Shown here: positions 38,953-63,017 of the stretch, piece after piece
How the letters are laid out: each line of letters begins with the position of its first letter
Numbering within the stretch: the first letter of the stretch is position 1
Assembly: GCA_013398175.1 (NCBI GenBank)
Contig: VZRZ01000211.1
Coordinates: 501,026-565,025 of the forward strand
Source of the DNA: Climacteris rufus
Taxonomy: Eukaryota; Chordata; Aves; Passeriformes; Climacteridae
Direction: 5' to 3'
Length of the DNA: 64,000 nucleotides
Program-made: the position numbers and the translations under genes
Notes under the pieces: model-generated
Told to the model about the DNA's origin: nothing
Database searches by the model: none
The model's input: only the letters and a program-made list of their open reading frames with translations

Positions 38953-41900
38953 CACTTAGTTGTCTTAAAACCAACTCTTCAAAGTCTTGCTGCACTGTAG
39001 CTATGTGTGACAGAAAACAGCACAAATATCTCCATATTCAGAAAAACCAAGTTCCCCATCCTGTTTCTGGGCAGTAAGAGAGTATTTTTGTGGAATATAT
39101 TTTTCTTTTTTATTGGATTAATGGTAGTTCCTGGAAGCTTCTTCCTGTTACGAAGGAACAATTGTGAGAACACGTTCTGAAGGGAGTGGCGGAAGCCTGG
39201 AAGGCAGCTCAGCCTAGAAAGGGGACAGATGCACTGGGGCAGAGGTGAAGGTGTGGAGAAAAAACAGGCTGGCAAGAGAGAAGAAAAGTGCTGGTGCAGT
39301 GTGTTTTGATGAAGGACCTGAGGATGAGGGTTATGCACCTGAAAGCTTGGCTGCTGTAGGAGGCGGGAGGTTCATTCCTTGACACCTCCCCCAGCACACA
39401 GTTATTTTCTGTTGAGTGAGTCAGTGGTCTGGTGGAACACCCATGGTAACAACAGAAACAGTACAAAACCAGTGTGAGTGTATAGCTGCTGTAAAGCTTG
39501 AGTGTGTAAATGCTTTCCCCACATCTTGGCTATTTCTGTAATTTCCTGGTTTTTGAGTTGCACTAAGAGTCATGTGGACCACTCTCCTCCCACTGATGCA
39601 GCAGATAACTTGCACTGAGCATTGCTTCCATGTTTGTCTGTGGCCCTGTCCCCACTGCATTTCTGCTGAACTTTTTTCTTCCTGCCCCTGTAGCTACTCT
39701 TGTGACTTCTTTTCACCCTGCTCCCAAAGCACTGTGTAGATTATGTTGTATAGAATAAAAATTAAGCAAGATTTTGAAGGGCCTAGTGATTTTATGTCAA
39801 CAATATATATGGTATTTATGTACCTTTCTCTTGCCTGACCTTAGTATGAGGTCGGAGGCCAAAATGTCTGCCTGTACTAAAAATTTCTGGAGTAGTCATC
39901 ATATTCATATGCTTTTTGACTTCTTTATCTTGTTCTCTGTAGTCCCCAGAAGTTTTGTATTGTTAGAATGAAAATTCTGTGGAATGTCAAAAGGCACTAG
40001 AAGATACAACAAAACCTGCAGTGGGATGGAGATATTTCCTGGGGGCATTTATGCAGTCAAAACTGTACAGATGTAGTGTTAGATAACAACTAAAAATACA
40101 TAACCTGATCTGCTATAAAAAGCCAAGCCAAGTAGTCTGTCTGATTTGAAGGTTACAAGAGATGTTGTTTCCTAGACCTCTAGCAAGTTTTGGAAGATGG
40201 AGCTTCCACAGGGTCTGTTCAATAACACTTCATTAATCAGAGCCAAGATGGAGTTTACCTAATTCTGGTTCTGTGATAGCAATGTCGGGATAAAAAAATG
40301 GAAGCTGTAGTTAAAGCAGAGATATAATTGAAAACAGCAGATGGTTTAATTGTGACTACAGAAAGAGCAGGGCTTTTGAACAAATTCAGAGTTTCATTTA
40401 TTTTTAGCCAAACCTCTATGTAATCACTTGTAGAAACTTCTCTGTCAGCTTCAAATTGCAGTTGGAGGCTTCTGTAAAATTAAATGTGCGGCTGAATAAT
40501 GGTACCAGTGTAATTTCTTTTGTTTATTTCATACATTTATGTCCACTACTTTGAACCATGTTTCTTATTGTATGTATTTTAAAAATGTATTATGTAAGCT
40601 ATTGGAAATAAGGTCAGAGACTTGTCAGCTGTATGTAGTGCCTTTTGAGTTTCTCTTGAAGGTAGCAAAATCTTAAAAAAAAAAAAAGGAAAGAGAAAGG
40701 CTGCATGTTTACCCCTCAGTGAGCAACACTTTCACCTATTTGAAACTTGAGTTGTTCATGCACTGAAGCTAAGGTTGTCCCTTTACTTTTGCCAGTTTAC
40801 TTGAGAGCAGGTGTGTTTGATAAATGCGGAATTTCCTTCAGGCAGTTCCCCAAGCTGGAAAAATGTAAAGTAGATAAGCAAACCAAAGGACAGCAATAGG
40901 TATTTACAATATATTGCTGCTGTTGTTGCTCCATGTTTGTTCCAGATTTTATCAGAACTCACTACAGAATCTTGATAAAAGGTTAGATCCTTTTATGGGG
41001 TAAGCCTGGAGTCAGTTATGGGTCAGAGTGGGGACTCAGTGGTGCTCTTCTAAGAGACAATTCTATTATGTTCTTGTGATGACCAGGCAGCCAATCCTGC
41101 CTATGCTCGGCAGCTAGTTTTTTGTTTGTATGTGTGAAATTGTATCCATACTACTCAGCTGTCACAGATGCTGCATGTGGACCAGTGCCAGTCATTAGAT
41201 TGTGACAATTTAGACTGAATAAAACACAACTCCATGCAGCCCCTGTACAGTGTCACTGTGTGGTTTGATCAGTAGCAATGTTCTTGTCTAAGATCCGCAA
41301 AGAAAAAAAGAGAAGTTCTTTCCAGATGTTGCCTCCTTTTTGTCTTTATGCATTGTCTGTTTGAGAGAGAATATACAGTCTTACTTGGTGAGGGAAAGTT
41401 AGAAGTATTTTTGTTGTTTTGCTTTGGTTTTTTTTTTTTACTGCAAAGTGTAGGTGGTGAGGGTTTTTTTGAGGGCATTGGGCAAGAGTTCACCAGTAGG
41501 AGAGGTGGGATCCAGGTTCAGCCTTTTGTATCCAAACTTCTGACAGGCTTAAGTACTGTCAAATACATCAATCCCATGTTTAGGATCCAAATGAGTTTTA
41601 ATGCTTCTGAAGGTCTCTGTGCTAAACTTTGCTATAGCCATATAGTCAGCGTGTATGTGAAGTGACACTCACTTGTGATTAATTGCACCCCAAAGACCTC
41701 TGGCTTAGGTAAAAAAGCATGTTTGATTTTGAACTTCAGCCTAGCAAGGTGGTATGAATTAGGTGCTTAAGTTGCCTGAAGCAGACAGGGTGAAAATCCC
41801 TTTTATTGTTGTTAGAGAGAACAACTGTAAGCTTGGAAAATTGCATTTGTTATCTAAACAGTGTACTTATCTATAGTTCAAGTAACTGGTTATTGGCTTG

Positions 41901-42339
41901 GCTTGTCAGGGTTTTAAAAATTCTTGGTTTTCTATTAGCTAGGAGAATAAATGTATCTTACAAATGTTAGGATTCGGGGGGGAAAATGCTTACTCTTCAT
42001 TAATAAGCTTTGAGGACTAAAGCTTGATGATCTCAAGTGCAGAATAAATTTGAGGGCTGTAGTCTTGCTTTCTTTTCACATTACTTTTTCATGATTGTTT
42101 TGAAATACCTGCCTTTCTAGTTTGTTGTCCTAAATTGGTTCTTGAATAATTCTGTCCTTGGAAAGAGATGAAAATCAGTAATTCTTATAGTCCAGAAGTA
42201 ATGAAGGTGTGTCCTTTTGCTCACTGAGGGTACTAATCTGCCTAGTGTTGCTGGACAGCTGAATGTGTGAGCCTTCACTGGCTAGATAGTATGAAAGCCA
42301 TCACCTTTAAGAAAAAGTTAATGTATGTGCACCTCTCGT

Positions 42340-42615
42340 TCTTCTGGGAGTCCCGAGGCTGTCAGCAGAGAGGTTTTGTCGCAGTGTAGGGTATGTCCAT
42401 AGGGAGTTTAGCTCCTGCCAGTGTTACTGACTCTGGGGAGTTGTCACTGGAACAGCTTGGTGTCATTTGGCCTCCTCTGCAGCCCGAACAGCTGCAGCCC
42501 TCATGGAAACCTTTTATCGTCCTTTTGTTCCTGCTGCCTCTGCGTTTGCGGTGGGGCCGCTCCCTGGATCTGCGCTTCAGGCTCGGGCACAGCAATTAAT
42601 GAAAACCCGCGGGTG
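42340..42615. promoter_or_regulatory. Small intronic GC-rich island
   Basis: Around 275 bases with raised GC and several CpGs (tcccgagg, ttttgtcgcagtg, tgcgtttgcggtggggccgc, acccgcggg) in AT-rich surroundings. The sequence ggcctcctctgcag inside it resembles a splice acceptor. No coding frame or domain is seen. It is a candidate intronic enhancer or alternative first exon of ANXA11. Confidence 0.3.
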
Positions 42616-45600
42616 TGAAATGAACAATCGGATATTTTCCTAGTAACCATTTAGAGTGCTAAGTATTACACTATTGCTTTACTTCCTGGAGTAATTGGTA
42701 TTTACCTATTCTGATTTGCACTAATGATGTAAAAATTTATTCTTTCATGGTGAAACTTAAAATAGAGGAGTATAAATCCCTGAAGCATTAGTCAGTTGAG
42801 AACATAGTTCAGACTATTTATAGTATTTTTTTTTTGCAACAAATTATTTTCTATAACAAGTTATGAGTTTTAAATAGAAGAACCTAATTCCATTACTTCT
42901 TCAAACATCTCATAAACTTGTGGTTTTTTCTTGCTTGTTTTGTTGTTTGGAAAGTGTCTAACTGTATTGTCATAAATGTTTTGACTGTGTATGTTATATA
43001 TTTGAAAGAGAGCATTGAAGGAGTGTGCTACAAAAAGAAACACTTAGCGGGGATCTAAAGTGAAACAGACCTCTTGGAATTAACTCATGTTTTTCCTGCA
43101 CATAGATCTTGAAAGTCCATGTAGCTCAACTAAGTTCTTTGGATTTTGTTGCCCTGAGTATATATGTAGGGCTTCTGTCACTGGAAAAGTTACATGAATG
43201 TTCTTAGTAACATTTTTGCAGCTTTGTTGTAGCTCATGGGTTTGTCTTTCCATTCAGCTTCTCTTTGTCAGAGATGTCATCTCTTTTCAGTTCTACTTTA
43301 TTTTGACTAAAGCTTGCAAGTGCTACCTTTCTGGTGCTCTGCCCTGCCCCCCACTTCCTCCAGCAGGTCAAAAAGGGATAGAATATTTTCTATTGAATTA
43401 GGAGGATCATCAAAACTGGCAGTGCTCCTGAGTAGTAATAATAGCAAGCAATTCAAATGGATAGTTTTTTTTAAAAAACCCATATTTGAGTTTGTTTCTG
43501 ATCCACCTTCTATTCAGAGCTGTGAGTTGGCTTGGGTTTTTTTTTAAGAAAACTTTTTTTTGTAGGAAGTGGATGATGTGTTAGTACTCTTTAAACATAC
43601 GTTGTTGGATGAAGTCCAGTAGAGGTTCATAAAGGTGAACAATGAGTAATAAGATCTGTGTATGAGAGATTTCCTGAGTTTTGGGTGTCATGAACTCAGC
43701 CCTGTTGGAAGAAGACCCCCTTCTACTAAATTAGTGCTTTTCATAGTGAAAGGAAGGCAAGACAGGGAGTCACATACACAGAAGACTTAATGAAAAACCA
43801 AAATTGCAGGGCTTTTTATCTGTCAGGATGAAAAATATTACAACCGGTGCAGGAGACAACAACTTGTATGCTGCAGTGTGTGAGTTGCAGATAAACCTTG
43901 CTCAGGCTGGTAAAATAGCAGTAGCTAGTTTGATGCTGACTGTGACTCGTCCTTGCCTTGGAAAAGCACAGTGCTGGATGCCTCAGCTCATATCTGATGA
44001 AAAATGACAGCGTATTGTAAGGTTATAAATTCTGTTCTGCTGGTTTCACAATCAGGGATCAGTCTTGGAGCAGGTACTGCAATTTATAGCTTCAGGCTGC
44101 TTTTTCTGCTGTATCCTGGTAATTAACCCTGTGGAGGAGTCAAGGCCAAGAGTTTAACTTTACTTGGTGTTCCCTGTGAAATGGGCATAATTAAGCAAAT
44201 TATTTTGAACAAATAAAGGTCATGGTTTTTCATTCTTTTTTGTCCTCAAATTATTGTACCATGACATAGATGGAACCTGAACAGCAGCCAGTAAATAAAT
44301 TCCAGGAATGGATGTGAATGTTGTTGCTGAACTTACTGCTATTGCACCTTGAAACAAAAGTTTTCTGGCAGCCTTAAAGTTTTATCCTTTACTTCTGCCA
44401 TCATTATATAATTAACATTTTTGTTAAAAATTTCTCCAGTTTTAGTCCTTTTCTACTGTGCTGTGTCTTATAGAAGTATATTTTCAAGATTTCTATTGAA
44501 AGTCTATCATAGATTTAATCTCTTATGACCAGGTCTGTTCCCTTTTAGCTTTGCCAAGCAGCAGGAAAAATGGTCAGGAGCCTGAGTGGTTCTTAGCTTG
44601 CAGTGGGAAGCACGATAGTGGTGTTCACTGGGGGAGTAAAACCTCAGCTCTTTATTTAGAGTTATGAGGTGGACCTCTAGGCTTGAACGCTGGGAATGGG
44701 GAGAGGACCTTGACAGTGTTTGTTCTGTATTTTCTTCAAGGCACTCCCTCTTTCCTTCTGTGGTTTGGTTGTTTGGATTTTTTCCTCGTCTTGTGTGCTA
44801 CATTTTTTATGACTGAGCAAACAGAGACCTCGCTGTTCCTGTATCCTCCCACGCAATATTTGTACAGCAGGGTGGATTTCCGTATCTTCGGTTCCCTGAT
44901 CTGTGTCACCCCTTTGTTGTCAGCAGGCAAGTGCTGCTCATCACTAGCAGTTTTAGTAAGATATTGTGGATGTGAAATGGAGGCTAGGTTGTGGGAATGG
45001 TTGGGAAAGTTAGCTTTCTGTGTTAATATTTATAAAGTTAGAAAACTGGCCAACAGAGGCTCAAATAAACTACTGAAAAGGTGATGATCAGGGAAGTTTC
45101 TGAACATGAGAAGTTGGTGCATTTGTAGATCTAGTTTGCCTGGAATCAAACCAGTCTGGGAAAATTTCCCCTTGGAAAAGCTCTGGATAAATACAGTGTA
45201 CAAAACAAGCAAGTGGAACATTTTTATATAGAAAGTAACATTTTTTCAGATTGCTGATTAAGTTGAATGTTATTTCTGAACCTCGGCTTTCATTGCCAAA
45301 AGACACTTTTAATATTTTTTTTTTTAAATTTGAAATGAATGTTCTGCATAGGATTAAAAGCAAGTAAACAACCCTACTAAGAAAAACAAGCCCTATCCCA
45401 TTGCTTGTCACCTTCTACCACAAAAAAAAGGCTTTTTGCCTATAGCTTGATCTTACAATTTGTTTTGAGTATCCTGTGTTTATTGTTTTTGTATGTGAAA
45501 CTAAAAAATAAATTAAAATATAATTATGCTTGTACCTGAAGAAATGAAATGCTTTTTGGCCTTTTGAGTTTGGGGTCTTAACAGCGTTTGCATGGGTAAC

Positions 45601-46039
45601 AGCAGGCATTGCTTTTCTAATGCTGAGAAGCTGCATTCACTTATTTATTGATTGTGTCAGATAGTTTACATACTGGAGCAGAAGTGAGGTAGAGCTGTTG
45701 ATGAGCTCTGCTCGTTGCAGTTTCTGTTAGTTCATTTCTCGCTCTTTACATTTAAATGAGCATGTGCAGCATGAAATCCAAACAGTTTTTAAGTGAATTG
45801 AAGATTTTCTAGTTGTATTTCCCTATTAAAAAAAAATCAAAAAAAAGATGTTTTTCCATTTCAGTGTTGCTATGCAGAAGAGCCATGCAAATCAAAAAGG
45901 GAAGTTAATGTGATCATGCAAAATGAAAACAAATTCACAAGAACAGCACCCTCGTCAACTCAAATCAAATCCAAAACAAAATTCTTCAGTTGAAATCCAA
46001 AACATGGCAAAACATGCCAGATGCAAAAGGTAGTGCTTT

Positions 46040-46071
46040 AGGGGAAAGAGGGGGGGAAAAAAAGAAAGGGA
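46040..46071. repeat. 32-base purine-only tract
   Basis: An uninterrupted A/G run that includes a block of seven G and a block of seven A, about 0.85 kb before the ANXA11 start codon. Such mirror-like purine tracts can adopt unusual DNA structures. No specific role is shown. Confidence 0.7.
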
Positions 46072-46915
46072 TAGTTTACACAGCAGTTCTAAAAATAGAC
46101 TGGGACTCATCATGAAAAATAACCTTCTAAAAGTTAACACTTATTATGGATGTTTTCTTCATAGTTGCTTTAACCATTCTTCCTGGTAGTTGTTCTATTT
46201 TAAATAAGGCCTTTGTATTCTGGAAGACAGTTTTAATTTTGTCCTTCACTTAGGTGTTCTTCCTTTTTGACCTGCACTTCTGTGTTGGACAGCTAATGAC
46301 TTTGTGCACTTCTGTGCTGACAGAGGCACTATCCATTTTGAGAGATCCAATTTGTTCTAGTGATCTTATGCTATCAGTAAACCCTTCATATTTTATGGCA
46401 ATGCTGTAAGCATAAAGGTGTATCCCTTCTGCTTCTTACTCTGACCTTGCACTTCTGCAGACGTTTGCATTTAGGGGCCTTCTAACGTCTTTTCATACAG
46501 TTACTCACTTGAAGGCACAGCTTTTTTGTCAGATGAATTTTTACTCTTGATTGATCAGACTGTTCTGTATAGGCTGGAAGCTTCTGGAGATGTTAATAGT
46601 GCAAGAAATAAAGCATGATCAAGTAATATACCCCTAACAACATAATAGAGTAAGCAGTAAGTAGCAATTGGAACAAAGAAGAAAAATAGTCTGAACAGTG
46701 CAACCCTGCAACTGTTTAGCTATCTGAGTATATTTATTAGTCCAGCAAAAGGAAATGGGGAGAGGTTTCTCAAGGAAAAGCCTGGGTGAAGTGTGCAGTT
46801 TGTCTAAATTTGGTAACTGGCTACTGCGTATGTGTTGCCTCTTGGTGTTGTGTGGTGTAATGAGTGAAGCCTTGCAGAAGGTAACTGTATCACACATACT
46901 TTACAGATCTTTGCC

Positions 46916-58620
<11,705 letters not shown>

Positions 58621-58781
58621 ATGGAGCATTAAGCTTTTCTTAAAAAAAGCTGCTATTTTAATGATTTGCTGCAAAGCATCTTTTTTTCTCCATGAGTAAA
58701 TATGTAATGACCTGTTTCTTCTAAAGCAATTGCATTTTAAGAGATAATATTGCATATATCTTCAGTTCAAAAACAGTAGGT

Positions 58782-58787
58782 AATAAA
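58782..58787 (+). promoter_or_regulatory. ANXA11: Possible proximal poly(A) signal AATAAA
   Basis: A canonical hexamer 162 bases after the stop. No obvious GU-rich element follows closely, so it may be weak. Confidence 0.35.
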
Positions 58788-59279
58788 TGCCAAAACCTCC
58801 CAAAATACCAAGCTTATGTGCCATCTGCTCAGAATTCTATATAGCACTCTCAGCAATATATGAATGACAGGTCATTATTTCTTTTCTGCTTAGATCATGC
58901 TGAAATAATGTTTGTTTTATGAAAGAAAAATCATAATTGTATGATTTAACCTGTTATTTTGTATAAACATTGAGTGCCATTTTAATGCAAGTTTTATATA
59001 TATTGTATGCAGAGTTGGTTTCAGGCTAGCCCACTTCCTGGTACATGGAGATAGCAGCCTTGAGGTTTATGTCTAGATAAGACTGTTTTAAAGAAGTTTT
59101 TTCAAGTTCTGTTTTCTTTCCTTGATTCTTTTCAAGGAAGAGGTGTTCCGCATTTCATTCTTGCTAAGGCAAGGTGTCACAAGGCAGTAGTAATGTTGAC
59201 AGTAGTAAAGATTCTCTGGTTAATGTTTAAGGGTTTTGTATTGTGCCTTGAATGTATGTATGTAAGAAGAGATAATGAA

Positions 59280-59285
59280 ATTAAA
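59280..59285 (+). promoter_or_regulatory. ANXA11: Likely main poly(A) signal ATTAAA
   Basis: A common variant hexamer followed within 20-45 bases by a strong GU/U-rich stretch (tgtgttttttggtgttcatg). This is the best-formed poly(A) site after the ANXA11 stop. Confidence 0.55.
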
Positions 59286-59596
59286 GCTAAGTCTTTTCAG
59301 ACTGTGTTTTTTGGTGTTCATGTTGATGTAAGAGTGAGTGATGGCTCAGTTTATGTAACTTAGTTTTACCATAGAAGTTCTCTGCTTGAATCCACAGGAT
59401 TATTCAGAAATTGTTGTGTTAGAAGAGTTTGGGAGTTGTGTGCTGTTGATGAGCAATTGTCTGTACATGATATGTATAATCTGTAGTTACTGCTCAGTAT
59501 TTTCATTTTGCATGTTGTAATTTCTCTTACTCTTGGAACTCTGAATTTTTATTCCATGCTGGCATGGATGACATCTCTTCAGCTTGTTGTTCTCAG

Positions 59597-59602
59597 AATA
59601 AA
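59597..59602 (+). promoter_or_regulatory. ANXA11: Possible distal poly(A) signal AATAAA
   Basis: A canonical hexamer 977 bases after the stop. Downstream sequence is purine-rich rather than GU-rich. Confidence 0.3.
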
Positions 59603-61289
59603 ACCATGTAAAGGAAAAAAGTACAAGGGGGGGAGAGGTCAGTAAAAATAGACTGCTTGCTAATCAAGAACGTGCAAACTCCTCTTACTCCACACACGTA
59701 TGCATGTGCTCTCTCATGTAAAGGTCAAGCAGGTCCCTTTTCCTAAAAGTTGTATTGCTGTTTGTCTAGAAAGAAAATCATGATGTCATGGATTTAATTC
59801 TGGGTTGCATTGTCATTATGGCAAGGGAGAAGAATGTAAAGATTACTGAATATGGTAGCTCTGTGTCCAAGTGACAGATTCTGACTGGGGCTTGCTGACA
59901 GGACTCCCATTTTGGTCAATGGCAGCAATGTGTCTTATTCCAAAGCCAGACTCATTTCTGTACTCATTTCATTAATGTACACTTATTTCTGTCAGATAAT
60001 CTGAGCATGTCTTTAGAGGAATTTGCAGCTGGAAGTGTATCTTCATTGACTGAAACCAATAGCAACAGTCCACTTCTTTGCCTTCTTTTGAGAAAGAGGA
60101 AGCTTTTGAAGTAAGAGAAGTTTGTAAGCTGTGCTTTAGTCCCAGACATCACCTGATCTTGTTTTCTTACTGACAATGCTGTATTTGAAATGCAGTTTTG
60201 ATAAAATAGGGCTGCTGAAAGATTTATGAAGTTTGGAACAGTGTCTAAAAGCAAATACCTGTTTATTATAAAGCACAGCAACACAGAAGACAAACTGAGA
60301 AGACTACAGCTGAGGATTGTTCATCCCTGCACAAATTCTGGAAACACAAGCTTATTAAATGATGAGAAGTGCAACTCTTCATGACAACCACACTGTTACA
60401 TTCAGCTGTCTTCTGTCTTCACAGTGTTCAGCTGGTATCTGTATAGAGAAGAGTTGATGTAATTATTTTCAGTTATGAGATTAGGATCAATCTTTGTGGA
60501 TAAATCTCATTTAAAATATAAATCCACTCTGAAGTGGGAAATTAGCACTTCGATTCACAAAATCATAGAAGGAAGGTCCAATCTGTAATTCTTGAGCAAT
60601 TTGGCAGTTGTTGCAAGCTCCATCTGAGTAATACTTACTATGGATGTGCTGCAAATGTGCTGAGGTTGACTCAGGATTTCCATTTTAAATCCACTGTAAT
60701 GTTTTACTGGACTACTTTTCACTTTTACTGGAATACTCCCTTCCATTGCACGGGGGTAGCTTAATTGTTACCTGTTAACTGCCCCTCACAGTAAACTGGA
60801 ATCTTCAATGGATAACAGAGTTGGTGAGGACATGACAGTCATGGTGACCAGATCCATACAGCCAACTGCAAGACCCAAAATCCAACATAAACTACTGCCA
60901 TCAGGCCCACTTCCATCATGTAAGTGCACTGCAGTGTGCCAATGTACAGCCCAGCAGTGACAGAACTGACATCATAAACGTGTCTGTGGATGCTTATGTC
61001 TTTCCAAAAGTGGTTTCTTTTCCACCAGGAGTGTCTCTCACGTTGTTAAATACACTACTGATATTCAAGGAGAGAATGAAGAGCATAGAGCTTTATAAGA
61101 AAATGTGTAGAATAGGTAGTCTCATTCAACTGATTCCTGTTGTGGCTTAATTTATTCCAAAAATGTTTATCCAGGAGCACATTATATGTGAGGGGTTTGC
61201 ATGTCAGAGTTAGATTTAAGATATTGAAATTGTAATACCTCCAATTTTTTTCTTAATTTTGTTGCCCTCCCTTATTTTGTCGTGAAGCT
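59603..61289. other. Intergenic region between converging ANXA11 and PLAC9
   Basis: No clear coding exon is seen. The very short last PLAC9 coding exon and its 3' UTR should lie here on the minus strand, but they cannot be identified by eye. The segment cacaaaatcatagaagga at about 60,557 is a weak CR1-tail look-alike. Confidence 0.5.
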
Positions 61290-61790
61290 AAAGAATCACA
61301 GGATCTTAAAACTGAAAGGGACCTTGAGATAGCTTAGTCTGCCCTTGCTGTTCTAAGGTGTGGGGTTTTTTTAACATTTCCAGTGCTGGGCAAATTGCAG
61401 TCATATAATTTCAGTGGTTCACTGTCTTTGCAAGAAAGCTTTGCGTTGTGTTTTGCTTGAGTCTTTCTTGCTATGTTATTCCTTGTTTTATTCACATTGG
61501 CAGTGGAGAAGAAAACAGCTTTCATCTTTGTGGCAGTCATATACATTTTGGTGAGCTACTTCACTCTTCTTTAGACTAAATATCCCCAATTTAACAACCT
61601 TTCTGTGTGGCTCATGTATCTAGCTCCTTGGTTGGGTTTTTGTTTCTTTGGTAGTAGTGTTCCCTGCCCCCCCTCCCCTTTTCTCCCAGCTCTCTCTTTA
61701 GTGGTTGTTGAAACCTGATGTTCCAAACTGGACCCAGCATTTCAGCTGAGGCCTTAGCTACTCTGAATTGCATGAAGGAATTAGTTCTTA
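61290..61790 (-). mobile_element. Decayed CR1 LINE fragment
   Basis: The plus strand reads as the reverse complement of a CR1 3' end. It starts agaatcacaggatcttaaaa and aaagggaccttgagatagct, continues to ttctttagactaaatatccc and caacctttctgtgtggctc, and ends near ccaaactggacccagcattt and cagctgaggcctt. These blocks appear in that order in avian CR1 elements. It is worn and has no intact reverse transcriptase. It lies directly next to the PLAC9 exon at 61,875. Confidence 0.75.
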
Positions 61791-61874
61791 TCTTGAGGGA
61801 GAAAAGATTACATATTTGGTAATAATATATGTAACACTTTTTTCAACTTAATTTATACCCACCCAGATACTGAC

Positions 61875-61995
61875 CATCAAAAATGTCTATAAGTGGAGTT
61901 CCTGGAACGACAGGGATATTCGATGTTGTCTCACTGATGATGTTGAGGAGCGATTTGACTTCTGATTCTAGGTGCTCCACTGTTTTTATTACCTT
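61875..61995 (-). CDS. PLAC9: PLAC9 coiled-coil exon (KVIKTVEHL...DIFD)
   Basis: 121 bases on the minus strand after ttgtttccattag, ending before the donor gtcagt. It codes 40 residues including KTVEHLESEVKSLLNIISET, then a proline-containing tail (NIPVVPGTPL), and one base of the next codon. The alternative acceptor three bases downstream would drop one Lys; the chosen site keeps the same length as human. Confidence 0.85.
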
Positions 61996-63017
61996 CTAAT
62001 GGAAACAAGGGAAATAAATGGAGAATGGAGGTAGTCAGAGGTCAAGTGGAAGGAATGGCATCAGCTGTGTTTGTGGAAATGCAAACCTAATGTCCTGTAA
62101 TGCTGACAGCTAATTGAATTTACATTGCGCATTGCAGGCTTAAACATTGCTTGTGTTCTGCTGGCCTCTAGTGGCACCAAGGTTTTAGCACTTTGTTATG
62201 CAAGAGTTACCTTACGGCACCCCTGTGTAAGGAATAACCCATCATTCGACTTCTTGGAGGAAGCTTTGCATTAACTTGTTTTTAATTCTTTCTAATTTCT
62301 GAGCCACCATTATATCCAAAAAGTCATCTGCATGTACAAGGAGAGGAGCTGGTGGGGTGGAAAGAACAGGGGCTGGGACTAGAGCAGAAGAGAGGTAACG
62401 TTGCCATTTGGGAAGGAACAGCATGGAGTTGGGGAACAACCCAGCTGAGAATAGTTAGCATGTATCTCGTGAGTGCTTAAGACACCAGGGAAAAACATTC
62501 AAACTTTGCAGCTTTCCTAGAATCCCAGTCATAGAGCTCATTTAGCTCTAAAGTGTCAGCAGGGCTGAGCAGAAACTCCTCCAACAGTCACCTGCAGAAT
62601 TCACATCTAGCCATAAGCCAGTGTGAAACTACAAATATCCGTTCTGAGATTGTTAGATTAAAAGCACAGTTATAAACATTTTAGAAAAGGCTGATATATA
62701 GTAGAGATTGGTTAATCAGTTTTTTGGAATTCATTGAGATTATATATTTCTGGTGATAATGGCTTTATGGATAGTAAGAAACTCTGACATTTGAAAAAAG
62801 TAGTCCAACCTTGACTAGAATAAAGTCAAGAAGGGACACTGTCTGGAAACATTCTTCTTTGGTCAAAAGGATGGGGCAGATGTCTGGAAAGGTTCAGGAG
62901 CCAGCACAATCCCTCTTACCTCTTCAATGATATCTAAGCGTTCATGGATCGTATGTTCATTGCACCAGCTTCCTCTTTCCAAACTCTCAGGTAACACACT
63001 GACAGGATCTGCAGCAG
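61875..63017 (-). CDS. PLAC9: PLAC9, partial (two coding exons)
   Basis: Placenta-specific 9 is a small secreted protein with a short coiled-coil region; its molecular role is poorly known. On the minus strand two exons splice in phase to give about 72 residues. The first holds CNEHTIHERLDIIEE and the second KVIKTVEHLESEVKSLLNII. These align with the human PLAC9 pattern of Cys, then a His/Arg-Leu-Asp heptad helix, then KTV-HL-EVK-LL. The hydrophobic signal peptide expected upstream was not found and probably lies beyond 64,000. The last codons after IFD should be on a tiny unlocated exon. Tail-to-tail placement with ANXA11 matches human, which supports the call. Confidence 0.85.
61996..62919 (-). 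other. PLAC9: PLAC9 intron
   Basis: 924 bases between the two recognised PLAC9 exons, GT-AG on the minus strand. The 65-codon minus-strand ORF inside it has no exon support. Confidence 0.75.
62920..63017 (-). CDS. PLAC9: PLAC9 internal exon (AADPVS...DIIEE)
   Basis: 98 bases on the minus strand after the acceptor tctctttttccag, ending before the donor gtaaga. Read from phase 1, it gives 32 codons, from AADPVSVLPE to HERLDIIEE, with one Cys that aligns with the conserved Cys of human PLAC9. No in-frame stop. Confidence 0.85.

Larger units (their letters stand above)
38721..46906 (+). other. ANXA11: Probable 5' UTR intron of ANXA11
   Basis: No coding exon is recognised between CpG island B and the ATG exon of ANXA11. 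If island B is the promoter, this is mostly the intron before the start-codon exon. It contains the inverted repeat at 38,915-38,952, a small GC-rich island at 42,340-42,615 and a purine tract at 46,040-46,071. The acceptor that ends it is ctttacag at 46,899-46,906. Confidence 0.55.
58621..59300 (+). other. ANXA11: ANXA11 3' UTR (approximate)
   Basis: AT-rich sequence after the stop codon, presumed to extend to the poly(A) site about 15-20 bases after the ATTAAA at 59,280. Upstream (58,782) and downstream (59,597) AATAAA motifs could give shorter or longer forms. Confidence 0.55.

Noticed and set aside
60300..60345. Possible last PLAC9 exon after gcttgtgtttccag on the minus strand
   Set aside because: It would add a short EFVQG-type tail that is not close to the human ending; other acceptors fit equally badly, so none is called.
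62242..62439. 65-codon minus-strand ORF between the PLAC9 exons
   Set aside because: Lies inside the PLAC9 intron, with no splice sites and no similarity to PLAC9.
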